A DNA stretch of 64,000 nucleotides. Origin: Chlamydoabsidia padenii (taxonomy: Eukaryota; Mucoromycota; Mucoromycetes; Mucorales; Cunninghamellaceae). The translations under genes and the position numbers were made by a program. The stretch is taken from positions 310,001 to 374,000 of the forward strand of contig JAIWND010000010.1 of the NCBI GenBank assembly GCA_025330725.1. Direction: 5' to 3'. Below are positions 1 through 11,476 of this stretch, piece by piece. Every line of letters begins with the position of its first letter. Position 1 is the first letter of the stretch. The notes under the pieces are model-generated. The model searched no databases. It worked only from the letters and a program-made list of their open reading frames with translations, and was not told the DNA's origin.

Positions 1-161
1 TTGACAGATATCGACATTGAAATGTAAAGCGGGCTTTACTCGGGCGGGTTTTGAAATCGGTTTATATTCTCTTGATAAATTCTCTCTCGTCGCTTTCCTT
101 TTTCTCTTCTTTCCCACTTTTTTTTTTTTTTTTTTTTTAATTTGTCATCAATCTCCCACCT

Positions 162-398
162 AGCTTACTTTTAAACTCTTCTACAACCATCTATTCAAAA
201 CTGGATTCCTCTTCAACCACGCACTCATTTGGCCCAGGTGGACAATATCATGTACCTCCACTGAAATCTCGCGGTGCCAAGCACTGTATCGAATGCCAAG
301 AAGTCTTCCATTTATTCAAACAGAAATACAATTGCAGGAATTGTGGTAAAAAGTAGCAAAATAATAACCAACGTTTTATTACTTGGTACACTTATTCA

Positions 399-431
<33 letters not shown>

Positions 432-1626
432 TTTGTAGGTCATGTTGTTTGCTCTGATTGCTCCAAACAACGCCGCCCACTTCCAAAATTTGGGTATAAC
501 GAGTAAAGTAAAAAACCTGTATTCAACACGGCTCTTTGTACTAAAACCTTCTTGTCTTTATTCTAGACCTGTGCGGTGTTGTGATACTTGTAGTCTTCAT
601 ATTAATATGCAAGAAATGAATTCCAGCACATTGGCCACCCAATCGATGAAACAACTCAAATATTACATCAACTGTTACAACTTGCCGGCTCAGCATGCAC
701 TGGAAAAGGACGATTTGGTCAAACTAATTTTTAATACTCGACCGCTCACCAATCAAAATGAACGACACTATCGAATGTTACGGGATCGACAGTATACTAC
801 ACAGTCCAATCGAACAATGACACCATCGAATGAAGGGATGGACTTTTTCGATGACAATCCGATTACAAGTGCGATTAACAAGATCAGTGAAATCTTTATT
901 ACCGAACCATCACCACAACAAACCTCATCACATCGCCAACAGACTACATCATCTCAAACACAGTATACCAATGCATCATCATCGTATCCTAGTTATATCT
1001 ATCAGGACACTCCATTACGGTCTTCCTCACCATCCAATCAACAACGACGACCAGCTTCCATTCCTCCACAACAGCAACAACAACGACCGGCTTCCAATCC
1101 TCCACAACAACAACAGCGACCAGCTTCCAATCCTCCACAACAGCAACAACAACGACCAGCTTCCAATCCTCCTCAACCAGAAAGATCCACTTCTCCACCA
1201 TCACCTACAGTGACACTCCAGCAAATCTTATCACAATCCATTGATCCCAGCACTCTCTCGGTCCGCACACTCAAGACGATCCTACGCAGCAGCCACGTGG
1301 AACTTAACTTTGCCTTGGAGAAAAAGGAACTGGTCAACAGAGTACAACAATTAATAGAAGATGAAAAGAAACTGAAAAAGGACAATGATGACGATGATGA
1401 ACATGTGTGTAGAATCTGCTATGATGCGCAACAAAACTGTGTGTTTTTGAATTGTGGACATATGGCAACATGTATTGATTGTGGACTGAAGGTAATATAG
1501 ATAATATATGTATATAAAGTCTAGTTGGTTGACTGATTCTCTCTTTTATAGTTGGTGGAAGCGAAAAACGAATGCCCGATCTGCCGTGATCTTATTGTAC
1601 GTGTAGTCCGGGTCTTCCGCTCATAA
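162..1626 (+). CDS. FYVE-type and RING finger E3 ubiquitin ligase (RNF34/RFFL-like), 5' end unresolved
   Basis: Probable E3 ubiquitin ligase of the RNF34/rififylin (CARP) type. Exons seen: about 162-345, 439-502, 567-1491 and 1552-1626. Splicing joins a FYVE-like zinc finger across three exons (CIEC, then CRNCG, then CSDCSKQRRPLPKFG, then CCDTC). Two short SAP-like helical segments follow, around 'TLATQSMKQLKYYINCYN' and 'LSVRTLKTILRSSHVEL'. The C-terminal C3HC4 RING (CRICYDAQQNCVFLNCGH, then CPICRD) is split by the last intron. Between them lies a Pro/Gln linker with tandem repeats. The reading frame is open from 141 but holds no ATG before the FYVE finger, so the true start is either in an exon left of the window or a non-AUG codon. 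RNF34-family proteins bind phosphoinositide membranes and ubiquitinate signalling proteins; the target here is unknown. Confidence 0.8.
400..425. repeat. (CT)n microsatellite in intron 1 of the FYVE-RING gene
   Basis: About 13 CT units form the polypyrimidine tract just before the intron 1 acceptor at 436-438. Length variation here is likely but should not change the protein. Confidence 0.85.
1045..1177 (+). repeat. Coding tandem repeat, unit about 33-36 nt (RPASNPPQQQQ)
   Basis: Four imperfect copies of a unit encoding R-P-A-S-N/I-P-P followed by 4-5 Gln sit in the linker of the FYVE-RING protein. Copies differ by CAA/CAG and single third-position changes. The linker length is therefore probably polymorphic between strains. 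Confidence 0.85.
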
Positions 1627-1759
1627 CCCTCCTCCCTCCCATATAGATTAGATCTCCCCCTTCTTTATTTTAAATAAGCTTGTTAATAAAAAAACAGTCT
1701 TTTTTTTTTAATGATAAATGTTTTTTTATTATAAAATGTAATTAAACTAAACTAATAAA

Positions 1760-4261
1760 CTACATAGTGGGGTTACTTGTTACTTGTCCAATCTTGATCC
1801 TTAGGTCCGATTCCACATACATGAGATGAGCCAAATCATGCAAGGGGACATGATCTAATAACCGAATAGTAATTTTGGGCGCCTGCTTGATCCCCGTTGC
1901 CTAAAAAAAAAAAAAAAAAACCAACCCTTGATTAATATCCTCATCCTTTTTTTTTTTTTTTTCCACATCATCATCACCATTACCTTGACTAGTGGGAAAA
2001 GTCGATCACCCAACTTTTGTTTCTTTTCATGCATTTTCAATCCATCCAAAGAGTTGAGAAAAGTATCAATATCATCCTTCGACGCATCTTCTTCAAACGT
2101 GTCCAGGGCAATCTTGGCTTGTTCCACCTTGGATTTCAAAAAGTCGGCATTAAACAGACAGAGGGAGCGTTCTTTTTTCCGCAGAGTCAGTAACATGTCG
2201 ACGATATCCGATGCCAAATCAGGACCACAGGTTGACATGACTGCCGTCATCATGCGTTGTCGTTGGGTATGGTTGCTTGTTTCCGTCATCACACTACACA
2301 TGGATTCGATCGATCCTCGACGTCGTAAGGTCGGTCGGCCGTTGGAGGTTGTTTTATACGACGGTGTGGTTTTAATGGATGCACCGGAAGCCAGTGTGGA
2401 TAATGAAGGTGGTGGATGTCGAGTGTAGCCATGTTCTGTCGTAGGATTCACACCTATCTACAAAAAGAAAAGTAATGTTAAGCTTTGTGGCAAGATATCT
2501 AATCATTTTTACCTTGACGCCATTGTAGTCATTGGGTTGTGGAGTGTGATAGCCATTGATACTTCGTTCTGAGATTGATCCAATGGACATTGTCGTAGTT
2601 GCTGATCGGCTCATTTTAAGAGAGAGTGGTTTATTGTAAAGTGGTCTAGAAGTTGCTGTTCCTTCCGATGATGAGGGTGGCATGGGTCGATAATGTTGTT
2701 GTGGATGAGTTGGTGTGATATTTTGGTGTGATGCATGATGCTGGGATTGTTTTGGTGATTGGTTGGATCGATGTAAGGATTGTTGTTGTTGCTGGTATAC
2801 AGGTGACGGAGGCTGATATTTGGTTTGTGGTGTTGGAGGAGAATAGGAAGAGGCCATATGTGATAAAGTGGAAGTAGTATTGGAAGGACAAGTGCCGTTT
2901 GATTCAGTTGTTGTCGATCGATCACCACGAGCTTTCTTTGGTTCATGGAAGGCCACGAGGATAGCCTTGGATAAGATATAACGACCATTCATACCATGAA
3001 GAGCACGATATGCCTCTTCTGCCTTGATAAAGCTGACAAATCCAAAGCCTTTTGATTGATTTGTTCGAGCGTTTTTCATCACCCGGGCAGAGATAATGTG
3101 TCCATATTTTCGAAAATGTTTAAAGAGATCCGAGCTTTTGGCGTTCAAATCGAGATTCTTGATATACAAGTTGGTGTAATCCACAGAGCTGGTATCGTCC
3201 TATAGTAAAAGATATAAATCCTTTGTTTTCCTTCATTCCCTCTTTCCCCCCTGTTTTTTTTTTCCACATTATATCACCTTACGTTATTTGACTTGTCCTG
3301 TGATAATTCCATATCTGTATTGGGTTCATGCCTTTTGCTAAACACAAAAGGGAATACAACACTATTTAACAAAAAAAGGCAATGTCAGAATCAATCGCCC
3401 TCCCTTTTTCATTTCCTAGGACTTACATCATCTTCTCCTGAATCACCTTGTTGTTCTATGTTATACCAGATAAAAAAAAAAAAAAAAAAAAAGGGGAGGA
3501 TGAGCACATGATTTTGTTTCCCCCTTTTCCCTTTTATTACCATGACCGAGATTGCATGGTCGGCATCTTCAGTGTGATAGTATTGTACAAGTGCCGTTCC
3601 ATCGAAGGCAGCGGTAGGACCTTGTTCGACAATGATTTTACATAAAGCCATAGGACCAAAGGATCGAAATAGATCATAGATAGATTGGTTGGTGGAATCC
3701 ATAGGTAAGTGTTGTACCTGTAAAATGTCGGACAAGGGTTCAGGTTCATATCCTTTATCCAAAGGATTGATGTAGAGTGATAATCGCACACCATTACTAA
3801 AGTGAGCACCATTAAAGAGAGTAAAGGCCAAATCAGCTAGAGAGAGAGAATGTTAGATTAATACGAGTTGTAGCATATCTATATATATATATTTTTTTAC
3901 CTTGATATTTGTTTGGGAAAGTGATATAACCAGTAGAGAGTTCAGGGTAGGGTTGACAGGTCAAATGGATCCTATTAAACCAAGAATGAGCATTGTTAAT
4001 AAAGAAGAGTAATACTACTATAGAGTAGTCTTACTCTTGTGGACAACAAGTTTGTAACATTGTAAAAATGTCGCATTCAGCTATAGAGTTTGGTACTTGT
4101 ACGTAGAGCCGGTCTGATACAAGGTATGAGCGATGGTCGTCCCTGTTGTCCTGAAGATGTGTATTGGTCTGAGGAAGCTTGTTATTGTTTTGTAAAGCAA
4201 TACTTTGTCGATTTTTTGGAGGTAGTTTCACTATTGCCTTCATTACTTGGACTTCAGTCAT
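1760..4261 (-). CDS. Rrm4-like RNA-binding protein: three RRMs and two C-terminal MLLE domains
   Basis: Predicted 659 aa from eight exons: 4261-4035, 3971-3901, 3836-3541, 3455-3427, 3337-3283, 3199-2513, 2457-1984, 1900-1760. The start is the ATG in ACCATGACTG. RRM1 (about 50-125) and RRM2 (about 136-200) are divergent. RRM3 (about 232-310) is canonical, with LYIKNL as RNP2 and KGFGFVSF as RNP1. A Pro/Gln/Ser-rich linker follows. An MLLE-like helical domain lies at about 520-575 and a better one at about 602-655 (LGDRLFPLVK...KITIRLLD, close to the PABC consensus). Three RRMs plus MLLE repeats is the architecture of Ustilago Rrm4, which links mRNAs to moving endosomes; MLLE domains bind PAM2 peptides. 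That role is inferred here. A 29-nt and a 55-nt exon connect RRM2 to RRM3. Confidence 0.8.
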
Positions 4262-5684
4262 GGTGGAGGTGATTGTCAAAGTATAAAAGAGGTCGCGTGT
4301 TTGAGAAGAGAACGAAAACAACAAAAAGGATTAGTCACATGCACCTACATTAGAGTACGGTAATTCATACACTAGTTACTTTACCTTGGTATAAAAAGAG
4401 AGACTAAAAGATAACTGTTAATGATTGGGTAAAAAGAAGAAGAAAAAGGGAGGATAAAATGAGAAGGGATTTAAATGCGGATGAAGAAAATCCAATCGGG
4501 ATTTGAATTGAAGGCAAGCTGCATAGTTTTTCTTTTGTGTGTGTGTGTGTACGTTGTCATCACCATCTCCTTCCTTTCTCCCCTTTTGTTCACACACACT
4601 CCTTATTTTTCATTCACACACTCCTTCCTAAATGGGCTCCGCTTAATTGACATGCTCTCTGCATGAACCGTCTTTATCTGTAAAAAGATCTGACATTCTT
4701 ATCAACTGTCATATAGTCGATCAAAAGTAAACATCTTCCCCCTTGTTTATAAAAAACCGAATTCCCCATGACATGATTTTTCCTCACCTTCAAACACACA
4801 CCCCCATGGTATGATCTTTTTTCTCTCATTCTCAAACATGGAAACCTTGCATGAGGAGTTTCTATTTTTAAAACCACGTTTATGACTCCTACCCAATCAT
4901 ATTGATTAAAACTAACACCGGGGTTTAAAAATGAAGTATTTCCTTTAGCCGGGATTTCATTGCCTTGTTCTACATGTACCAGATTACAAAGAGAATAACG
5001 AATAATAATAAAAAAAGCTCAGTTAGAAATGGAGGATCAAAATTATCAAGATGGCGCTTTAAAAACTATAGATCAAGGAGAAAGAGGATGTCATCCATTT
5101 ACTTTCCACCTTTCTTTTTTCTTACATTGTTGAACCCCTTCCCATGACAATAGATGAAGATCATTAGTCATGAATAAGGATAAAGGGTTTTTCTTTCCAG
5201 TACTTTCATTGGTCTTTGCCCTATTGATCGAGAAAATTTTTTCTTCCTGTCTCGTTTTCAAACCCCGCATTTGGGCACATTATTTTGCGCGCCGATTTTT
5301 CCATTTTTCTTGTTTTCCCTCTCTTTCGCTCTTTTTTTTTTTTTTTTTTGAATATCACTCCTTCTTCTTCTTAGTTGTAAGCAGTTAACTTTTTTATCTA
5401 TCACATCATATCACAGTATAACAACAAGGTAAATATAAAACTATGATAACCCTCCCCTTTTATGTAAAACCACCACCCTTCTTCCTGTCACCCTTCTATT
5501 TGTTTATCTCTATTTTACACTCATACTTTCCAAAAAAAAAGGTCAGTTTCCATCACCGCTACCCCTCTTCTTTGTAATACTTTAACAGTTGACAACTTGT
5601 CATTCTGTTTTTTAACCTTCTTTTTTACATTACCCATTTTAACATTCTTGTTTATTCTGTTTAGAACTCTTTATTTAAACCAAG
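4262..5684. other. Intergenic, divergent promoters (Rrm4-like / Zn2Cys6 gene)
   Basis: No convincing gene. It holds pyrimidine-rich leader-like stretches, a T18 run near 5332-5349, and copies of the recurrent CGGGATTT element at 4497-4510 and 5255-5268, one for each flanking gene. Near-matches lie at 4463-4480 and 4915-4960. The short ORFs here are interrupted by homopolymers and look non-coding. Confidence 0.6.
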
Positions 5685-6784
5685 ATGCAATCTATGCCCT
5701 ACTACCCTCAAGGCTATCAAGGTCCTCAATATGCTGGTGCTGGTGCCGTGATAAACAATGGTCAACCCATGATGCCCCATCCTGGTTTGCCTCCCATGCA
5801 TCACCATGATCCTAATGCGCAAAACCAAAAACGTAAACAAGTCAAAAACGCCTGTAGTAAGTATCTTATCTTGTCACACACACACATATATACTAATAAC
5901 CTTTTCCCATCGATAGCCAATTGTCAAAAAGCTTGTAAAAAGTGCGATGATGCTCGACCCTGTCCTCGTTGTGTCAAATACAATATTGCTGATAGTTGTG
6001 TCAACTCTGTACGAAAGGAACGAAAGAAGGGAATCAAACGTGGTCCATACAAGCGACGACAAAAGACTGGTAAGGTTTACACTAAAACGTGGGGGTTGGG
6101 GACAATCATTCAATTTTTTTTTTAATAGATGGTGACCGTGTTGAAGTTAAAAACGATGCTAACGGACAATATGCCAATGCATTGCGGGCTCCTCCTATGC
6201 CTTATGGTTTCCCAGGCAATCTTAATCAATATGGTCAACCCAATTACGATTATAGTGCGCATCAAATGGTGGGTCCTCCTTACAACATGGTGAACCCAAT
6301 GTATCATCAAATGGGATATCCTGTCATGATGCAAGGTGGTAATCAAGGTGATGCTGCTAATCGTAATAATAATAGTAACAACACTACTCCTACTCAACAA
6401 CAACAAGGTTTCCATCCCTCTTTGCCTCAACATTATGGAAATATGGTTCAACAAGGTCAACAACAACAGCAACAAGATTCACCTCAACAACAACAAGGTA
6501 GTCCTCAAGTATATTATCAACAACAGCAACCAGCTACCGAGTCTGCTCAGCCTAGTCCTGAACCCAAATCTCAAGCAATGACACCTATGCCCAGTGCGTC
6601 CAACTCCACAGCTACCGCGTCTTCTCCTTCCGAATCAACTACCGAAGATGATGGATCCAAGTATGCTCGCTTATCTCAACTCTGCACAGCTGCTTTACAT
6701 CAAGGTAAACCTGCCTCGGAGTCGACTACCAATCAAGATCAACCCGAACAAACGACGAACTCTCCTGCTCAAGCTCAACAATAA
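5685..6784 (+). CDS. Zn(II)2Cys6 binuclear cluster transcription factor
   Basis: Predicted 326 aa from exons 5685-5856, 5917-6069 and 6129-6784. The Gal4-type cluster is at residues 57-85: CTNC, six residues, C, DDARP, CPRC, eight residues, C. The first intron splits it after its first Cys, and an extra Cys lies between Cys2 and Cys3. A very basic stretch (RKERKKGIKRGPYKRRQ) follows and probably completes DNA binding or nuclear import. The remainder is Gln/Asn/Pro/Tyr-rich and low-complexity, consistent with an activation domain. No fungal-specific middle homology region is visible, and the protein is short for the family. The target genes are not known. Confidence 0.85.
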
Positions 6785-7451
6785 TTTGTCTATAACTTTT
6801 TTCTCATTACAACTTTGTATCTCTCCTCCTTTCCCCTTTGTCATAATTTATTGCCTTGTATACATTGCCCTTTTTTTTTACAAATAGATAGTCTTTTTTT
6901 TTTATCATATACAAATCAATCCATCAATAAAAAGAACTTGTTTTAATAGTGACTTGAATGGGGGATTGACCTTCTTGATCCATGATGATGTCTTTTGACT
7001 TTTTATGCGTTAATATATAATGCATATAAACATTGATGCTTTAATATGGTCGTGTGGCACTAATGGGTGTCGGGATATAAATTGCAACAGGTAGCACCAG
7101 TTTACACAACACTTGCTCATTCATGCCACTTTGATGGAGGGGGGAGTTTGATGTGGTTTTGCAAACGAAGAACTCGAGTGGACATCATCTTAAGCTCGGC
7201 ATGGTCGATACAAAGGTCTCAGCGTGCCTGGCTTTCAAATTAAAGTATATTGACAGTGTACATTAGAAAACAGATGACCTTTTTACTGTCGTTTAATACT
7301 TGATGGACTAGAAAGAAAGCTACCTACATGAGGGAATTGCCCTTTCATGATGGGGATTTCAATTTTGTGAGAATCGTGCATGCCTGAAATTTACGCCCAA
7401 CCCTGCGCCCACCGTTTTCTTCCCAATAGCTCTGAACTGTATGGTGAAACT

Positions 7452-7475
7452 CGGGATTTGAATATCAAAATCCGA
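7452..7475. promoter_or_regulatory. Palindromic copy of the recurrent CGGGATTTGA element
   Basis: Left arm CGGGATTTGA and right arm TCAAAATCCG are separated by three bases. Single arms of this sequence occur upstream of many genes in the window, so this may show the complete two-fold binding site. No gene starts nearby. Confidence 0.4.
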
Positions 7476-7567
7476 TTCTGCATGAAATTTCACCTTTGGC
7501 CAATTTCCTTTCACGGACAGAGCTAGTCTACACCACGAGCAATTCACGTTTGAAAAAAAGAATTCAC

Positions 7568-7583
7568 CATGATTTAAATCATG
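7568..7583. repeat. Perfect 16-bp palindrome CATGATTTAAATCATG
   Basis: An exact inverted repeat, followed within about 20 bp by a near copy (CATGATTTAATCATG) and further ATCATG strings. Function unknown. Confidence 0.7.
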
Positions 7584-7856
7584 CAGATCGTGCATTGACA
7601 TGATTTAATCATGGTCAGATCATGTATCAAATAGACCACCCGAGCTGGCCTGAACTATACGCCCAACCTTCCCCCCTTCCGATGTGGTTGGTATTCAGAT
7701 CCCGCCGATCCAACGTATTAAAAAACAAAAACATCAAGTACAATCATTTCGACATTATAAAGAGACATAAGAGAGTTTTAATGTTAAACCATGAAATTTC
7801 TTTTTTTTTATTGTGACAAACAGTACTACATAAACAGGGGAAAAGGGGAAATGTGT

Positions 7857-9270
7857 TTAATAGTAATGGTAAGCAACAACAGCCATGACACCCAAGGCCA
7901 AACCAAGATAAGAAGAAGAATGGATAGACCTACTTTATACCACTTGAAAGAAGTAATGTTAAATCACGTTTTTTTATTTTTATTTTTATAATAACCTTGG
8001 TACAGGTTGGTTGAGTTCTTTCCAGTAGCGATCGAAGAACAAGGTTTTGCTTTTCAGTAGACTTGAGAACCAACCACCCAAAGTAAAACCCCATGGTAAG
8101 ATAGTCACCCCGTTTGACTATAAACAAAAGAGTGAGACATGGATGTCATTTTCAATATTCTATTTACCTTTCCAAAAGTAATAAGCATGACATCGATACC
8201 CTTCTTGTAATGTTTGAGTGAGTGTTCAGGCGTATCGGGCCGTTGTACAAGTGTCATCAGATTAGCCGCGACCACAGGGACATGACCATTAGCAGCCCGA
8301 TAAGCCAATTTCGTTTCGTCCAGTGCCGCCGCATCACCCATCACAAACACCCGATCGGCCAAAGTCGCATGATCCACCTGGAATGTCGATTTGACCTTGA
8401 TATACCCATCGTCTTGCACTAGTTCGGGGAAACTTTGCTTGACCCAGCTTGGATCTGGACGATTCCCCGTTGCTAATACTACAAGATCCACAGTCGATAA
8501 ATCCTTACCTTGTTCCGATGTTGTTAATCCTTGTACCGGCATCACCATACTGTTATTGTCATTCTGGGGTAAATCCTTCACCTTATCGTTCAAAAGCACA
8601 TTGACCCCACTGCTTGTCATGAGTCCCATGAGTTTGGAATGTACCTTGAGTGGCATATACGATGGATGACCGAGTTGAGACTGACCATGAATCAGTGTCA
8701 CTTTTTGTCCTTGTTGTTGTTGCTGTTGTAATTCACCAGCGAATTCGATACCTACAGGTCCACCACCGACAATAAGTATATGCTGAGCTTGAAGGACTTG
8801 TTGTCGAATGTGTTGAAGCTGTTGTTTGCCTTGATCCAATTCAGTAGCATTGATTCTTGCTGGAGCAGGGTAATTAGTACCAGAAGCAATCACCTTAACA
8901 AAAAAAAAAAAAAGAAAGAATTTTTTTTTTTAAAAAAAAGGCGGAAAAGAAAAAGAAGGAGATTTACCAAAAAATCAAAAGGAATGCGATCCCCCCATTC
9001 GGGAATATCGGCGTTTAAAAACACGGCGTTTTCATCAAACCGATTCACTGTCGCATGTACTACTTGATGATGAGAACAAGTGAACAGGTTTGAATAAGGT
9101 ATAAACAGTGAATCATCTAGATCTTGAACCGCCCCACGAAGTCCTCCCACTGTATGATAAAAGTGAGATTTGGCATCGATCAAAAGAATACGAACACCTT
9201 GTTGCTTATCCAAAACTTTGGCTAAAGTAATCCCACCATAACCACCACCGACGATCACTATTGTTTTCAT
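7857..9270 (-). CDS. AIFM2-like: FSP1/AMID (AIFM2)-like FAD-dependent NAD(P)H oxidoreductase with C-terminal membrane tail
   Basis: Predicted 407 aa from exons 9270-8968, 8893-8168, 8117-7996 and 7929-7857. The FAD-binding GGGYGG is at 8-13, the NAD(P)H-binding IVGGGPVGIEFAGEL at about 141-155, ATGNRPD at 242-248 and VFVMGDAA at 283-290. This is the pyridine nucleotide-disulfide oxidoreductase fold of the AIFM2/FSP1, AMID and NDH-2 group, which reduces quinones at membranes. A polyQ tract (about 156-162) interrupts the nucleotide-binding domain just after the second Rossmann motif. The last exon adds a hydrophobic segment (YLGLALGVMAVVA) and ends in YHYY, suggesting tail anchoring; no Gly2 for N-myristoylation is present. 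The last intron uses a GTTATT donor. Without that splice the protein would end at 'RLL'. Confidence 0.85.
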
Positions 9271-9684
9271 TTCTATCTTGTCAATGGTATATTTATCAAG
9301 AAAAAGAAAAAGAAAAAGAAAAAGATCTTTTTATGTATACAAGGATTGCGGAAGTTAAATTCCAATGGAGGACGAATATTCCCTTTTTTGATCTACCAAG
9401 CAGGTAATCGAGTGATTTTTATTATAACAAGATAGAATAATCCAAGTAAGATATATAAAAAAAGACTAATGTGACCTACCTAAATGTATGTATATATAAT
9501 ATGTGCTATATGTATGGGGAAGAAGGGTGTAGTAGAGTAAAATATGATGATAATGATGATGATAATGATGAATATGAGTATGAAGAATAAAAGGATGCAT
9601 AGAAATGATAAACTAAAAAGTAAGTATGAATAAATGGGGTAGGATGCATATTAAATAACATTATAAGGGGGGTGGGGTAAGACA
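9271..9684. other. Intergenic, no gene seen
   Basis: Promoter of the FSP1-like gene and 3' flank of the Whi3-like gene, both minus strand. It holds simple (AAAAAG)n-like and (GAT)n-like sequence and a weak CGG-type element near 9350. Confidence 0.5.
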
Positions 9685-11476
9685 TTAAGAATCCAAAGTA
9701 GTTGATTTCCCATCACCACCTTTAATAAAAAGTGGGTTTTTACTGTAGGATAATCTGATACCACCTTTTACCGAAGTTGTCAAACAATGTCCTTGATGTT
9801 CATTCAAAGCGTTGGTTGCCAACATGACATCGTCGAATTCCACAAAACACATTGGTCCTTGAGGTTTATTTCGGAAACACATGCGCTTGTAGCCCCGGCA
9901 TTGCGTAAACAACTGACGTAATTCATCTTCGCTAGAGTTGGGAGGAAGATTACCGACATAGAGTGTATTGCAAGGGGGATTTTGATCGGCTGGATTGGAA
10001 GGTCGATGAGAAGATATACTGGGTGAGCGAAGATCTGTCGCCTGCATCGTCAATGATCCCATTCGAGACGTCATCATGTCTTCAAATAAAGGTGAAGTAC
10101 CAAATAATCGATCGTTGGATACTGGTGTTGATTTCGACAAGTAGTTGTATGCGTCGTCCTCGTTCATGTTGTTGTTAAAAGGTGATGATGTTTGATAAGG
10201 ATGGTGAGGAAAAGGTGGTAGTCCTTGTTGTTGAAGAGGTGGATAATGATAAGTTTGTTGTTGTTGAAGACCAGAGAGATTGCTTGATTTCGCCAAAGAA
10301 GAAGGACCCATTAAAAAACTAGTGTTAGTAGTGTTGTTTTGTTGCCCCTGATTGAATCCCATCATATTTCCACCACCACTGAGACTACCAAAATGACGAG
10401 GTGGAGACATCAAATCAATATCCTGTTGTCGACCATCCAATGAGCCTGATCGTAAGTTGCCAAATAGACTATCAGAGAAAATAGATGTTGTTGGTGAAGA
10501 GCAGGTGAAAGGTTCGTTTAAAAATGGATCAGTTTTGTAATCGGCAGGCGAGAGAAGGTCACTTGGTAAAGGAGAGAAGGCATCATAAGATCCAGTGGAA
10601 GAAGTAGAAGTATTGGTGGGATATCGACCGAGTTTTCTTGATAAGAGACTCATCGTACCTTCGCCCACCATCGAGTTTTTCCCGCCCAATGAAGTAGGTG
10701 TTGATGAAGCAGGAGAAGATAATGTTGTCGGATGATCTACTGTACTATCTTGACTTTCCATTGTTGTTGTTGTTGTTGTTGTGTCTGCTGTAGTAGATTT
10801 TGATGTTTCACCTGGAATCATGGTCGTTGCCGTTAAAGGTGGAGTGGTAACTGAAGACGAGGCTGAAGAGGATGATTGTTGTTGTTGTAATAACGAAGAT
10901 GGAAGTAAAATGTTGGATGTAGGTGCCACCGATCCACGTTTCACATGCAAATTCTTTTTCGCCATTTCTGCCTTGAGTACTGTTCCTTTATCTTGATCGA
11001 CCTTTTTACCACCAAGGATATCCACCGCCTCCATTGCTTCTAATCGAGTACGGAATTTTGCAAACCCAATCTAGATCAAATCCAACCAAAAGTCAGTACT
11101 TTTTTTTTTTTTTCCTAGTCAGCTCTTGGTATCAGCCAACTTTATATAATAAAGTTCTTACCATTTGTTTTTTTCCACCATTAGATCCAACAGAGTTATC
11201 GTCTTCTTGATCCTTGCAATGCCATTTGAGAGAAGCTGCTTCAAACCCACGACAGAACATGAACATATTTTGGAATTCACGTTCTGTCATATCGTCAGGA
11301 AACCCAACAACAAAGATAGTAGTAACATCGTCAGTCAAAGGTATAGTTGTGCCAGTTTGGAAGAAGATATTGTTTGCTGGTGAAGAAGATAATGGGTGAA
11401 GTGAAGAGTTGGTAATTGAGGAAGTGAATAAAGGAAGTCCAGGAATGTTGTTGTTTGTTCCTTCACTGGTCATCAT
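9685..11476 (-). CDS. WHI3-like: Whi3-like RNA-binding protein with two RRMs
   Basis: Predicted 566 aa from exons 11476-11162 and 11070-9685. The first ATG (MMTSEG) was chosen; the frame is open further upstream but only with TTG or GTG. RRM1 (about 51-135, [17 protein letters not shown]) is split by the intron. RRM2 near the C-terminus (about 468-543, [20 protein letters not shown], then PMCFVEF) has the insertion-free form of the Whi3/Mde7 family. A roughly 330-residue Ser/Thr/Gln/Asn-rich disordered region lies between them. Whi3 binds mRNAs (cyclin transcripts in yeast, transcript condensates in Ashbya). Here the role is inferred from architecture. Confidence 0.85.

Larger units (their letters stand above)
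6785..7856. other. Intergenic spacer with palindromes
   Basis: 3' flanks of two convergent genes. An AATAAAA-type polyadenylation signal follows the Zn2Cys6 gene near 6925. No coding potential beyond short ORFs. The interval 7370-7670 contains a perfect 16-bp palindrome (7568-7583), a palindromic copy of the CGGGATTT element (7452-7475) and two similar strings containing 'TACGCCCAACC' about 265 bp apart. It may be a decayed mobile element. Confidence 0.5.
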
